From NCBI GenBank assembly GCA_021768245.1, contig JAETNO010000001.1:124001-188000 (forward strand): a DNA stretch of 64,000 nucleotides, given 5' to 3'. The stretch comes from Bacteroidaceae bacterium. GTDB taxonomy: Bacteria; Bacteroidota; Bacteroidia; Bacteroidales; Muribaculaceae. Of this stretch, positions 31,914 to 41,102 are shown one piece after another (within the stretch, counting starts at the first letter, position 1; each line of letters starts with the position of its first letter). The notes under the pieces are model-generated. The model did not search any database. It worked only from the letters and a program-made list of their open reading frames with translations, and was not told the DNA's origin. The translations under genes and the position numbers were made by a program.

Positions 31914-33410
31914 CTACTTACGCTTATCCCATGATGGATGGGCGGGATCTTCTGCTTTCAGAGCCTCAGCAAGGTCTATCCCGAGAGCCGCCGCAAGCAT
32001 CCGACCGTAACTCGGGTCTGCATTATGGCAGGCTCTCACATGACGTTGCTTTATGAATAAAGGCACACCATCCATCTGCGCGGCAGTGTTCTGGCAAGTG
32101 GCCTCCCTGTCCGCTTCACTCATCAGACGCCATAACTTTCCGGGCTGAGTGTAATAATCCTCGTCATACTGACGCTCATCGTAATTATAGACATCGCCTT
32201 GAAGTTCCATAGGCGGTTCTTTAAGGGCCGGATTGTCCTGCCATTCACCGAAACTGTTAGGCTCATAGGTAACAGTGGCTCCATAATTGTCATCAGTACG
32301 CATCTGACCGTCGCGGTGGTAGGAATGGGACGGACATTTCGGACGGTTTACAGGTATGAGATTATGGTTGACGCCAAGACGGTAGCGCTGCGCGTCACCA
32401 TAGGAAAATAGCCTGCCCTGAAGCATCTTGTCTGGAGAAAAGCCTATACCGTCCACGATATTGGTAGGATTGAAGGCCGCCTGCTCAATTTCTGCGAAGA
32501 AATTTTCAGGATTGCGGTTAAGTTCAAGGATCCCAACATCCCTGAGCGGGAAATCCTTGTGATACCATACTTTTGTCAAATCAAAAGGATTGATGTGATA
32601 ATCCTTCGCCTCTTCCTCTGTCATGAGCTGTATCTGCAACTTCCAGCGGGGAAAATCACCGCGCTCGATAGCCTCAAACAAATCTCTCTGATGAGACTCG
32701 CGATCCTTCGCGATAATCGCTTCAGCCTCCTTGTCAGCCAGGTTCTTGATACCCTGAAGCGTGATAAAATGAAACTTGACCCAAGTACGCTTGTTGTCCT
32801 TATTAATAAAACTGTATGTATGACTGCCGAAACCATGCATATTTCTGAACGAAGCCGGAATGCCTCGCGGCGACATGGATATCGTAATCTGATGCAACGC
32901 CTCCGGTAGAAGCGTCCAGAAATCCCAGTTTGCGGTCGGGTTACGCATTCCGGTCCGTGGGTCGCGTTTAATGGCGTGGTTAAGATCCGGGAATTTCAAA
33001 GGGTCACGAAGGAAAAATACAGGAGTATTGTTCCCTACAAGATCCCAGTTACCCTGATCTGTATAAAATTTCATGGCAAAACCTCTTATATCGCGCTCGG
33101 CATCTGCCGCTCCGCGCTCGCCTGCTACGGTCGAAAACCGGACCAGACAAGGAGTCTGTTTGCCTACTTTTGAAAAGATTGATGCACGCGTAAACTCGGT
33201 AATGTCATCCGTCACAGTAAAAGTCCCGAAAGCGCCTGAACCTTTAGCGTGCATGCGCCGTTCTGGAATCACTTCCCGGTCAAAATGAGCTATTTTTTCA
33301 AGATACCAGGGGTCCTGTGCGGTAAACGGCCCGCGCGGACCTGCGGTCTGTACATTCTGGTTGTCGGCGATAGGGCGCCCGTTTTCAGCGGTGAGTCTTT
33401 TCTTTTCCAT
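31914..33410 (-). CDS. katA: monofunctional haem catalase
   Basis: The start at 33410 (MEKKRLTAENG) gives 498 residues and the usual small-subunit catalase opening; the longer frame from 33437 adds nine doubtful residues. The distal histidine is His54 in RRMHAKGSGAFG, the distal asparagine is in GNNTPVFF (127-128), and the haem-ligand tyrosine is in RLFSYGDAQRYRLG. It destroys hydrogen peroxide in the cytoplasm. It is divergent from ferritin, which pairs peroxide and iron defence. No clear OxyR site could be confirmed. Confidence 0.97.
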   Translation of the reverse strand: MEKKRLTAENGRPIADNQNVQTAGPRGPFTAQDPWYLEKIAHFDREVIPERRMHAKGSGAFGTFTVTDDITEFTRASIFSKVGKQTPCLVRFSTVAGERGAADAERDIRGFAMKFYTDQGNWDLVGNNTPVFFLRDPLKFPDLNHAIKRDPRTGMRNPTANWDFWTLLPEALHQITISMSPRGIPASFRNMHGFGSHTYSFINKDNKRTWVKFHFITLQGIKNLADKEAEAIIAKDRESHQRDLFEAIERGDFPRWKLQIQLMTEEEAKDYHINPFDLTKVWYHKDFPLRDVGILELNRNPENFFAEIEQAAFNPTNIVDGIGFSPDKMLQGRLFSYGDAQRYRLGVNHNLIPVNRPKCPSHSYHRDGQMRTDDNYGATVTYEPNSFGEWQDNPALKEPPMELQGDVYNYDERQYDEDYYTQPGKLWRLMSEADREATCQNTAAQMDGVPLFIKQRHVRACHNADPSYGRMLAAALGIDLAEALKAEDPAHPSWDKRK

Positions 33411-33553
33411 AACAATCACAATGGTGTTTATAGCCAATTAATGAGATAATTAAAACATCTGTTACTTTAAAAAAGTTTTAGCGCGGTCCTATCACTACTA
33501 TATCTGAAATAATTTTTCTGACGGTAAAACATTCTTTATTAATTAAAAGTTAG

Positions 33554-33561
33554 TATTTTTG
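33554..33561 (+). promoter_or_regulatory. -7 box for ferritin
   Basis: TATTTTTG matches TAnnTTTG and lies 42 nt before the ferritin ATG at 33604. No TTG is seen at the ideal upstream distance. Confidence 0.5.
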
Positions 33562-33603
33562 TCAACAATTATGACATCAGTTTTTCACTTAAAATTATAG
33601 AAT

Positions 33604-34119
33604 ATGTTAAACAACAAGATTCAAGACGCCATCAATGCGCAAATCAATGCCGAGTTCTGGAGCGCCTACCTTTATCTCTCAATGGCCCAGCACTTTGAAG
33701 CAGAAGGCATGCCCGGCGTTGCAAACTGGTTCAAGATTCAATTCCAGGAAGAGCAGGCCCACGCCACAATCTTCATGAACTATATCCACCAGCGCGGTGG
33801 CCGCGTTGTGCTCAAGGCTATCGACGCCGTCCCCACCACCTGGGAATCTCCCCTCGAAGCCTTCAAGGCCACACTCGAACACGAGCAGAAAGTCACCGCC
33901 CTCATCAATAGCCTCTATGCCCTCGCAGAAGCTGAAAACGACTACGCTACACGCGACCGTCTCAACTGGTTCGTGAGCGAACAGGTAGAGGAAGAAGACA
34001 ACTGCCGCCAGCTCATCGACAAATTCTCCCTCATCGGCGACAACGGCATGGGGCTCTACATGCTCGACCAGGAGCTCGGTTCCCGCGTCTACAACGCCCC
34101 CGCCGCCCTCGGAGAATAA
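33604..34119 (+). CDS. ftnA: ferritin
   Basis: The 171-residue four-helix protein has the ferroxidase-site pattern: the first-helix Glu in INAEFWSAYLYLSMAQHFE, the EEQAHA segment, and the late FVSEQVEEEDNC helix. It oxidises and stores iron in a 24-mer shell in the cytoplasm. It is a single gene between the catalase promoter and a hairpin terminator. Confidence 0.96.
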   Translation: MLNNKIQDAINAQINAEFWSAYLYLSMAQHFEAEGMPGVANWFKIQFQEEQAHATIFMNYIHQRGGRVVLKAIDAVPTTWESPLEAFKATLEHEQKVTALINSLYALAEAENDYATRDRLNWFVSEQVEEEDNCRQLIDKFSLIGDNGMGLYMLDQELGSRVYNAPAALGE

Positions 34120-34200
34120 TCCAATCCCCCGTCTCTTTAACGGGCTTATACCATTAACCCTGTAAGGCCGCACCCCCGGTGCAGCTGAAACACGACAAAA

Positions 34201-34245
34201 CAGACAACCGGTTTCGTCCAGACTTATGACGAAACCGGTTGTCTG
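34201..34245 (-). terminator. long perfect hairpin between ferritin and lipoprotein genes
   Basis: An 18-pair perfect stem (34201-34218 with 34228-34245) has a 9-nt loop. On the minus strand it is followed by TTTT, so it fits best as terminator of the GLUG lipoprotein gene, but it can also stop ferritin transcripts from the other side. Confidence 0.8.
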
Positions 34246-34262
34246 TCTAAAAAGCGTCACCG

Positions 34263-37073
34263 CTACAAATGCGAATATTGCACCGGGCAGTCCTTCAGCT
34301 CCGCCCGGCCGTTATTGATCACCCAGTCAATCTTGAAATTGAAGCCGGGATATGAATCCTGGTTCCCAAGAGCCGACTCGTCAATCTGGCCGTTACTCAT
34401 CCAGGTCCCCGCACCGTTATTCAGTATATATAAATCATGTATATAGATCTGAGACAGGTCCTTGCGTGTCCCGATAGTGCCGTTGCCCTTCTCAATTTTC
34501 CCGTAGTTCACACTGCTGCGCACGTTACTGTAATTGTCGGCACAACCGAGAATACCACCGTTGTCACTATTCTGACGACCTTTGATATCGCCGGTATTAT
34601 AGCAGAACCAAATTGTCGCAGTAACAGTCGGGTAACTTTCATTATAAGCAGAACGGCCCTCCTCCATATAGCCGACAATACCGCCTACAGTACTTCCGGA
34701 ATTATCCGAGCTTACAGTTCCGGTATTGACGCATCGCACCACCTCCTTTGATGTAAGGTTATCCCACAGCACTGGATCTTCGCCAAAGCTGCCGACGATA
34801 CCGCCCGTGCGGTTTGCACCTCCGTTGCCTGCCACACTGCCGTGGTTGGCACACTTTTCTATCACCTGTTGTTCATAGTCAAGCTGGCCGATGATACCCC
34901 CTACAGCGCCTGAGGATGTCGACTCTACCGCCCCGTGGTTCACGCAATTCGAATAACGTCCGAAGAAAACATCGTTACCATGTAACCGATCATTTCCATA
35001 GTCGTCTATTGGAGAATAGACGTAGCCGATGATACCGCCGGTGACACTTGTTCCCTTTACATTCCCGGAGTTGGCAACCCAGTTGACAGAATCGGATCTC
35101 CCCAGCATATAGCCCATGAAACGCCCGAAAACACCTCCCGTATTGCGTTTGCCTTTGACGGTCGCATAATTTATCATATAATCCGATCCAACAATGCGCC
35201 CGTAATACTCCCCGCGGTCCTCACCGACGCCACCGGCAATACCGCCGGTGTTGTCTCCTCCTGTAACCGAACCTATCGCTACGAGATGACGGAGCTGAGC
35301 GAACGTATAACCGTTCGGATAATAGTGCTTGCCGATCAGACCTCCCGTCAGATATTCACCAACCACCGTTCCCCTCACGACAAGACCGATATAATTGCTG
35401 ACATCCGACATACCGGTCACTCCTCCGACATTGTTTTTTCCCTTGACGTTAATCGATAGGGTCGAGTTGAAATCTCGTTCTGACGGAAATTTATTGCTCT
35501 TGGAAAAATCTACTTTATTATCGTTTTTGAATGTGATGAGATAGGAATGGCCGACGAAACCGCCTACATTATTTGTCCCTTCGACTATCAGGTCTCCGTA
35601 ATTCCTTGGCACACGGCAGTCCATCTGTGTATTGGATCCATCGCGCCCGGGATAAAGCTTGCCGTAGAATCCGCCGGTATTTTCCTTGCCCTTCACTATA
35701 GCCCGGACATTAATCCCGTCCTCCATCGCAGGACAGCCTCTCATCGAGCCGGCGATACCGCCTGTATTGCTCCCTGCTCCACGGACAGCTATCTTGGTAT
35801 CCAACTTTCTACCGAATTCAATGTTGGCGTCAGGAGAATAGGCCTCTCCGAGGATACCACCCGTGTAGTCCCCTTCGCCCTCGACCATCGTGCACTGATA
35901 GCTTGACTCCAGTTTTATGTCGTTAAACCTGATTTTTCCCGAACTCCTGCCGATGAGACCTCCGACATAGCTTTGACCGTAGACAGTCGGGGCATCGATT
36001 GCAGACTGGTTGATCTCACAGCCGTCAACCTCCGCTTCATTCCGGTTATCGCCTATCAGGCCTCCCACGCATTGTGCCTTAGGAGTGCTAATCCGGCAAT
36101 CCTCGATATCTATCCCCGAAAGAATGGCCTTGCCGCTGTTGGTCCCGGCGATGAGACCGTAATTGTCGCCTACCGTCGATGTGATCTTGCAGCGGCTGAC
36201 TGTGACTCCCGAAATCCGCGCCGTTCCCTTGATTTCGGAGCACAGTATCCCCGAATGACCCTCAAGCTCCTTTAGGTCGAAGTTCTGAAGCCGCAGATTG
36301 CGGACCGATGCGCCGTCGTTGAGCTTATAGAAGACTCCCGAATGTTTGGGATACTGGAAATTCCGGGAATCAAAGCTCCTGTCATCGAACGTGATCGACC
36401 TGCTGCCCCCGTCGTAGACTCCGCTTAAATCCGGCTGCGGAATCCATCCGTCTATATAACCGAACTTGAAGTCCGTAGCCTTAGGATAGATGAGATCCGC
36501 GTCCTGACGGAAATACAGGCCCTTCCCGTGATAACGGTCGTCGGCGATCTGCACAAGGAACGTGATGAAATCATCCTGGCCGGATATGACATAGGGATCA
36601 TCCTCCGTGCCCCGGCCTCGGAGATTTCCGTAGGAAGTCTTCGCATAGGCCACGTTGGTCAGCTTCCCGCCCGAGAATGTGGCCATCAGGCGCCCCCCGA
36701 CGGCATCGCCATCCGTCTTTCGGAATGTGACAAGGTAGACCCCGTCGGCGACGATCTCATCCTTGGGCATCTTCATCTCGCACTTTATAAGTTCATTGTC
36801 AACCTCGTAGTCAAGGTCGTAGCTGTAGCCATTGTCATCTTTATCCGACGTGAGCGAAATGACTACCGAACCCGAACCGCTCAGGTTCGGGAACTGTGAA
36901 CTCGGAATCGAAAAACTCGACACGAGGAAGTCACCCCCGTCCACCACCCCGGACCCCGGGACGAAAGGAATCGAGGGGTCGTCGTCACTACACGAGGGTA
37001 GCAGCGTGAGCGCGGCAAAAACAAGCACAGCAAACAGTCCCGGCGAAAACATTCTGCAAAAAAATTTCTTCAT
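34263..37073 (-). CDS. surface lipoprotein with GLUG-type repeats
   Basis: The 936-residue protein has a lipoprotein signal with Cys28 in LLPSCSDDDP; the acidic run after the cysteine is the kind of signal that sends Bacteroidetes lipoproteins to the cell surface. From about residue 330 to 880 it has about 15 copies of a [TV]GG-[ILFV]-x-G motif, each within a short beta unit (VGGLIGDN, TGGILGEA, TGGIAGSM, VGGFVGHS and so on), as in GLUG-repeat beta-solenoids. Such proteins are linked to adhesion or polysaccharide contact. It follows the AraC-type regulator by 46 nt, so both are probably one transcript. Confidence 0.85.
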   Translation of the reverse strand: MKKFFCRMFSPGLFAVLVFAALTLLPSCSDDDPSIPFVPGSGVVDGGDFLVSSFSIPSSQFPNLSGSGSVVISLTSDKDDNGYSYDLDYEVDNELIKCEMKMPKDEIVADGVYLVTFRKTDGDAVGGRLMATFSGGKLTNVAYAKTSYGNLRGRGTEDDPYVISGQDDFITFLVQIADDRYHGKGLYFRQDADLIYPKATDFKFGYIDGWIPQPDLSGVYDGGSRSITFDDRSFDSRNFQYPKHSGVFYKLNDGASVRNLRLQNFDLKELEGHSGILCSEIKGTARISGVTVSRCKITSTVGDNYGLIAGTNSGKAILSGIDIEDCRISTPKAQCVGGLIGDNRNEAEVDGCEINQSAIDAPTVYGQSYVGGLIGRSSGKIRFNDIKLESSYQCTMVEGEGDYTGGILGEAYSPDANIEFGRKLDTKIAVRGAGSNTGGIAGSMRGCPAMEDGINVRAIVKGKENTGGFYGKLYPGRDGSNTQMDCRVPRNYGDLIVEGTNNVGGFVGHSYLITFKNDNKVDFSKSNKFPSERDFNSTLSINVKGKNNVGGVTGMSDVSNYIGLVVRGTVVGEYLTGGLIGKHYYPNGYTFAQLRHLVAIGSVTGGDNTGGIAGGVGEDRGEYYGRIVGSDYMINYATVKGKRNTGGVFGRFMGYMLGRSDSVNWVANSGNVKGTSVTGGIIGYVYSPIDDYGNDRLHGNDVFFGRYSNCVNHGAVESTSSGAVGGIIGQLDYEQQVIEKCANHGSVAGNGGANRTGGIVGSFGEDPVLWDNLTSKEVVRCVNTGTVSSDNSGSTVGGIVGYMEEGRSAYNESYPTVTATIWFCYNTGDIKGRQNSDNGGILGCADNYSNVRSSVNYGKIEKGNGTIGTRKDLSQIYIHDLYILNNGAGTWMSNGQIDESALGNQDSYPGFNFKIDWVINNGRAELKDCPVQYSHL

Positions 37074-37119
37074 GATTACTTTTTTCTTATTTATGGTTTA
37101 TTATACATACACACTGACG

Positions 37120-38211
37120 TTACCTGTTCTGTCTGCGATAAGACAAGGGAGGTTGCCCGTATACCCCTTTGAAAAGTCTGCTGAAATATGCCTGCGATGA
37201 AAATCCACTCAATTCAGCTATTTCCTCCATCGATTTCTGAGGCTCAGACATGAGCAATGTCCTGGCATACTCGAGCCGCATTCCGTTAATCCATTCGCCA
37301 AAGCTCTTGCCGAAGGTTCCGTTGATATAGGATGACAAGTAAGTGCGGTTGGTTCCGAGGATTTCAGCCAGCATTATTATCGTAAGCCCCTTTGTGGCAA
37401 ACCCATTGTCGCCGATCCACCGATCGAGAAGCGGCAGAAACTCAGGAACGTCACCCGAATGTAGGACTGCCGGGGAGTCTGCGGCACACTCATCCATAAA
37501 CAAAGAAGCCTCCACCCTTTCGTAGTTAAGCGCATAATTCTGCAGTGAAATGTAGATATATGTGAAAGCGGCTATGCCTATAGCCATGAAAACCGCATTG
37601 CACCACGACGGCAGGAAAGCCAGGAAAGCCCCGGCAATCCCACAGACTATGACTAACCACGAACTTATATGAAGCCACCGAACGAACAAGGCCGTGCGGT
37701 CGGAATAATAATTGTCAATATCGTGTTTTGCCCGTCGGAAAGTCCGGAAAAAACGCACCACCAACAATAGGGTCTCGACAAGAAACCACCCGGCAAAAAC
37801 TATCAGTGCCACCCTCCTCACCAATCCCTCCGTCAGGCAGGTGAAAAGCCATATCGAAACCGTATAGGCAATGCCTGTCAGCAGAAAACGCAGCGAACGT
37901 TCACGGCAGAAATAACTGCGGTCAAGCAACTGGATAAAGGAGTAACCGAATAGCAGGGCCGCCCAGAAAAAATATGTCAGATTCAAAGCTGAAGCATAGG
38001 ATGGAGCCTCCGTTCTCAAAGGAAAAACCACAAAACATCCTATACCGAAAGCGAAGAAACCGAGTGAGACACCAAGCAATTTACGTGCGCGGTTGTATGG
38101 TACATATATATCCTCTTTGGGCGTCCGGCTCATCAACAGACACACTGCCAGGAGCGCCGTTGTCAACGCTCCCGCAAATACGGTATAGGAATATATCGGA
38201 TAGACTATCAT
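37120..38211 (-). CDS. membrane-embedded AraC-type regulator
   Basis: The 363-residue protein has about six or seven predicted membrane helices in the first 235 residues and an AraC/XylS DNA-binding domain at the C-terminus (SMEEIAELSGFSSQAYFSRLFKGVYGQ is the second helix-turn-helix, split here as SMEEIAELSGF and SSQAYFSRLFK). Such architecture suggests a sensor that stays in the inner membrane while it binds DNA. It lies upstream of the GLUG lipoprotein and probably controls it. The signal is unknown. Confidence 0.88.
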   Translation of the reverse strand: MIVYPIYSYTVFAGALTTALLAVCLLMSRTPKEDIYVPYNRARKLLGVSLGFFAFGIGCFVVFPLRTEAPSYASALNLTYFFWAALLFGYSFIQLLDRSYFCRERSLRFLLTGIAYTVSIWLFTCLTEGLVRRVALIVFAGWFLVETLLLVVRFFRTFRRAKHDIDNYYSDRTALFVRWLHISSWLVIVCGIAGAFLAFLPSWCNAVFMAIGIAAFTYIYISLQNYALNYERVEASLFMDECAADSPAVLHSGDVPEFLPLLDRWIGDNGFATKGLTIIMLAEILGTNRTYLSSYINGTFGKSFGEWINGMRLEYARTLLMSEPQKSMEEIAELSGFSSQAYFSRLFKGVYGQPPLSYRRQNR

Positions 38212-38225
38212 CTATGTTTCGTGTA

Positions 38226-38265
38226 AAATCCGTGCGTAATTGCATCCTGACTCCACCACGGATTT
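38226..38265 (-). promoter_or_regulatory. leader hairpin of the AraC-type gene
   Basis: AAATCCGTG pairs with CACGGATTT, and farther out TGTTTCG pairs with CGAAACA, giving an extended stem in the 5' leader just before the ATG at 38211. It could be an operator bound by the regulator itself or an RNA control element. Confidence 0.4.
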
Positions 38266-38272
38266 CGAAACA

Positions 38273-38280
38273 CAAAGTTA
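38273..38280 (-). promoter_or_regulatory. -7 box for the AraC-type gene
   Basis: On the minus strand TAACTTTG matches TAnnTTTG, 61 nt before the ATG. The nearest TTG upstream is 25 nt away, longer than usual. Confidence 0.45.
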
Positions 38281-38471
38281 ATAAAATCTAAAGTCTTAAA
38301 TCTGACAACCTGAAACGGGTTTTTATAATTCCAACAAATTCAGCATACTATTTTTTGTAAAATCGTAAATTCGCACGTAAAAATCACTTTTTCCAAAATT
38401 TCCGCCCCCATGACCAAGTCCTGAACCATCATCCTGAGCCCATCAAACAAAACATTTGTCAGCAACCTCAA

Positions 38472-38497
38472 TATTAGTAATAACATTATTACTAATA
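38472..38497. promoter_or_regulatory. palindrome upstream of the ATPase promoter
   Basis: A perfect 11-nt inverted repeat, TATTAGTAATA and TATTACTAATA, with a 4-nt centre. A second AT palindrome (TAATAATATTATTA, about 38509-38522) lies within the promoter spacer. Both look like sites for a dimeric regulator. Confidence 0.5.
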
Positions 38498-38500
38498 GAC

Positions 38501-38531
38501 TTGTTACTAATAATATTATTACTTATATTTG
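38501..38531 (+). promoter_or_regulatory. promoter of the ATPase gene
   Basis: TTG (38501-38503), a 20-nt gap and TATATTTG (38524-38531) form a complete Bacteroidetes promoter 31 nt before the ATG at 38563. Confidence 0.75.
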
Positions 38532-38562
38532 CATCATAAAGCAAATCATATCGACCGACATT

Positions 38563-39693
38563 ATGGAAAATAAACCTTTCACCTTCGGAGTCGCTACATC
38601 AGGAGACAATTTCACAGACCGCGAAAAAGAGACATCACGATTACTGTTAAATTTCAAAAACGGAATCAATACCATTCTGATATCTCCGCGACGTTGGGGG
38701 AAGACATCCCTTGTAAGGAAAGTATGTCAGCTGGCCGAATCGGAAAAGTTGAGAATAGTATATCTTGATATATTCTCCTGCCGGAGCGAGCGTGAATTTT
38801 ATAATATGTTTTCCGAAGCCGTAATTAAACAGACCTCCTCGAAATGGGAAGAATGGATTGAAAATGCAAAACTATTCCTCTCAAGGATAAGCCCGAAATT
38901 TTCATTTGGGACCGATCCCATGACCGATTTCTCAATGTCATTCGACATTGACACCAAAAACGACGATGTGACTGAAATCCTGAATCTTCCGGAGAGAATT
39001 GGAGAAAAGAAGAAATGCCGTATAGTGGTCTGTATCGACGAATTCCAACAGATTGCTGAATTCGACGATTCAAAGACTTTCCAAAAAAGACTCAGAAGTA
39101 TGTGGCAGCTTCAGAAATCAACATCCTACTGTCTTTTCGGCAGTAAAAAACACTTGATGAACGAACTTTTCGAAAAAAAGAGTCTGCCTTTCTATAAATT
39201 CGGAGACGCGATATATCTTGGCAAGATTGATACGCCCCATTGGATTGAATATATCCGCGAACGTTTCAAAGCGACCGGCAAAAGTATATCCGTGGAACTC
39301 GCGGAACGTATATGCCTATGGGTCAGAAACCATTCATCATATGTCCAGCAACTGGCATGGCTCACGTGGATTCACACAAAAGAGGAAGCGACCGAACAGG
39401 ACTTTAATGACGCATGCAATGACATACTTGACCAAAACACTCCTCTCTTCGAAAAGCAGACCGAAAACCTCACGGCATATCAGTTAAATTTCATCAAGGC
39501 CATGCTCGACGGTGTCCACAAAGGCTTCACAACGCAGGAAGTCCTGCAAAAATACCGTCTCGGCTCCTCCGCGAACGTAAGCGGCATAAAGCGCGCCTTG
39601 ACCGACAAGGAACTTATCGAGACCGAAGGCCAGGAAACATTCCTTCAGGACCCCGTGATGGAAATATGGCTGAAAAAAGAACTGAGCCGCTGA
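38563..39693 (+). CDS. AAA-family ATPase of the ATPase_2 type
   Basis: The 376-residue protein has Walker A in SPRRWGKTSLV (about 43-53), Walker B in RIVVCIDEFQQI, and a C-terminal winged-helix-like part (GFTTQEVLQKYRLGSSANVSGI). It resembles the archaeal-type ATPase group (ATPase_2/AAA_35) that is common and multicopy in Bacteroidales; the role is unknown. It is more AT-rich than the surrounding genes and has its own promoter and bidirectional terminator, like a mobile single-gene cassette. Confidence 0.85.
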   Translation: MENKPFTFGVATSGDNFTDREKETSRLLLNFKNGINTILISPRRWGKTSLVRKVCQLAESEKLRIVYLDIFSCRSEREFYNMFSEAVIKQTSSKWEEWIENAKLFLSRISPKFSFGTDPMTDFSMSFDIDTKNDDVTEILNLPERIGEKKKCRIVVCIDEFQQIAEFDDSKTFQKRLRSMWQLQKSTSYCLFGSKKHLMNELFEKKSLPFYKFGDAIYLGKIDTPHWIEYIRERFKATGKSISVELAERICLWVRNHSSYVQQLAWLTWIHTKEEATEQDFNDACNDILDQNTPLFEKQTENLTAYQLNFIKAMLDGVHKGFTTQEVLQKYRLGSSANVSGIKRALTDKELIETEGQETFLQDPVMEIWLKKELSR

Positions 39694-39709
39694 TTCGGTA
39701 GACATCAAA

Positions 39710-39755
39710 AAAGAAGGTGTGCAATTCATCTAAATCCGAATTGCACACCTTCTTT
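39710..39755. terminator. bidirectional terminator
   Basis: A perfect 18-pair stem (39710-39727 with 39738-39755) with a 10-nt loop has A-rich sequence on the left and T-rich sequence on the right, so it works on both strands. It separates the ATPase gene from the convergent porin gene. Confidence 0.9.
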
Positions 39756-39800
39756 ATATTATCTGCCCTGTCCCCGTATTACTATATCTATATCATAATT

Positions 39801-41093
39801 TTAGAAACTGAACTGCAACATGGCGTTGATACGGTTGTCGTGGCGTGAGGCACCGTCCATGTTGACCCTTCGGCCATAGAGGTATTCAACACCACACTGC
39901 AAACCGGGGAGAATAGTGTAGAACACGTTTGCCGCTACATACTGGGCATACTTATACTGCTCGTCCCACGGAGTCGTCCCGTCGCTATATCTGTCGGCAT
40001 ATGCACGGCTATGGCTATAGGTGACAGACCCAAAAACCTTAGGCGAAAAAGTGTACTGCAAACCCGCATATCCGCCCCAGGCCTTGACACCATCGAGACG
40101 TCCTTCACGGCCGGCTTCCGGCGCGATATCAAGGCCAAGTCCTGCCAAATCCTGGATATACCCTCCGATACCGCATCCATAGGCAACCTGATAATAGGCC
40201 CGCAAAGGAGTGGCTCCGAGCGAGGAACTTCCACTAAGTTTCACACCCCAGCCGGTGACATTGCGGTTCTTATCCTGAACCAGGTCGCGATATTGGATAT
40301 TGCGCATCAAAGCTGAGAACCTTACCCAATTTCCGCCATTGCCCCAGCTGTACTGTATGTAGGCGGGTACATCGGGGATACGCTGGTTAACCGTGCGCGT
40401 CTCTCCGTTGGTAGTGACGCTTGTCGAAGGCAGTTCAAGGCCTATCCCCCCTTTGAACCTTGAAGAAATCTTATGCTGGAAAGAAACGAGGTCGTGAGTC
40501 GCACCTACAAGTCCGCAGGGGCCTTCGGCGTCAATAGTCGGAGGGGCTGCAGCCCCGTCCTCAAAAAGAGAAGAGGTATGTCCGACAGTGAATCCCCTGT
40601 AAGTTATATAGGCATGGTTCAGCTTGAAACCGTTGCCGGGGCCTGTGAACTTACCGCTGATATAGGCCCCGACCTTATTTGACGTGCCCGGAAGGGCTAT
40701 GAAATTTATATAAATCTTGCTCTGTCCGAAGCTACCCTGCAGCAAGCCTCCGTCGCCGTCGGGAGTATTAAAGGGAATATCGGCTGTCGTAAAGTCGTTG
40801 GGATTGTCGATAGGGGCTCCCCAGTCGAAAAGGCCTACTCCTTTTATATAGCCACCGATGCCGAGATAGAACATATTATTGTTGCCCTTTATGGCAAAGC
40901 GTGGAGCACCGGGTTCGTTGAATCTCTTGGGCGCGTTCTCAATGAAGGCGTCATAGACCGCCTGGTCTGGTTCCCCGGGGTTGAAAACTATTTTTACCTC
41001 CCCCTCGTCGGGCACAGTCGGATGGTTCTGTCCCCGGACAGCAAACGGCACGAGCGTTCCAGCCAATAATAATGACAATGCTAATTTCTTCAT
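39801..41093 (-). CDS. DcaP-like outer-membrane porin
   Basis: The 430-residue protein has a signal peptide (ending AVRGQ), a short periplasmic stretch and a beta barrel that ends in the terminal Phe of NAMLQFSF. The barrel sequence (FYLGIGGYIKGVGLFDWG, VGHTSSLFEDGAAAPPTID) resembles the DcaP trimeric porins, which pass carboxylated compounds. It is the last gene of the antiporter-MFS-porin unit and would supply the outer-membrane entry step for the same substrate. Confidence 0.85.
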   Translation of the reverse strand: MKKLALSLLLAGTLVPFAVRGQNHPTVPDEGEVKIVFNPGEPDQAVYDAFIENAPKRFNEPGAPRFAIKGNNNMFYLGIGGYIKGVGLFDWGAPIDNPNDFTTADIPFNTPDGDGGLLQGSFGQSKIYINFIALPGTSNKVGAYISGKFTGPGNGFKLNHAYITYRGFTVGHTSSLFEDGAAAPPTIDAEGPCGLVGATHDLVSFQHKISSRFKGGIGLELPSTSVTTNGETRTVNQRIPDVPAYIQYSWGNGGNWVRFSALMRNIQYRDLVQDKNRNVTGWGVKLSGSSSLGATPLRAYYQVAYGCGIGGYIQDLAGLGLDIAPEAGREGRLDGVKAWGGYAGLQYTFSPKVFGSVTYSHSRAYADRYSDGTTPWDEQYKYAQYVAANVFYTILPGLQCGVEYLYGRRVNMDGASRHDNRINAMLQFSF

Positions 41094-41102
41094 AGTTGAT
41101 GT

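Larger units (their letters stand above)
38212..38562. other. divergent regulatory region, AraC-type gene and ATPase gene
   Basis: No gene is seen. On the minus side it holds a TAACTTTG box (38280-38273) and a leader hairpin; on the plus side it holds a palindrome and a promoter for the ATPase. Between 38340 and 38460 nothing was recognised. Confidence 0.5.

Noticed and set aside
33437..33554. OxyR site between catalase and ferritin
   Set aside because: ATAG-N7-CTAA was found, but the rest of the four-part OxyR pattern is missing.
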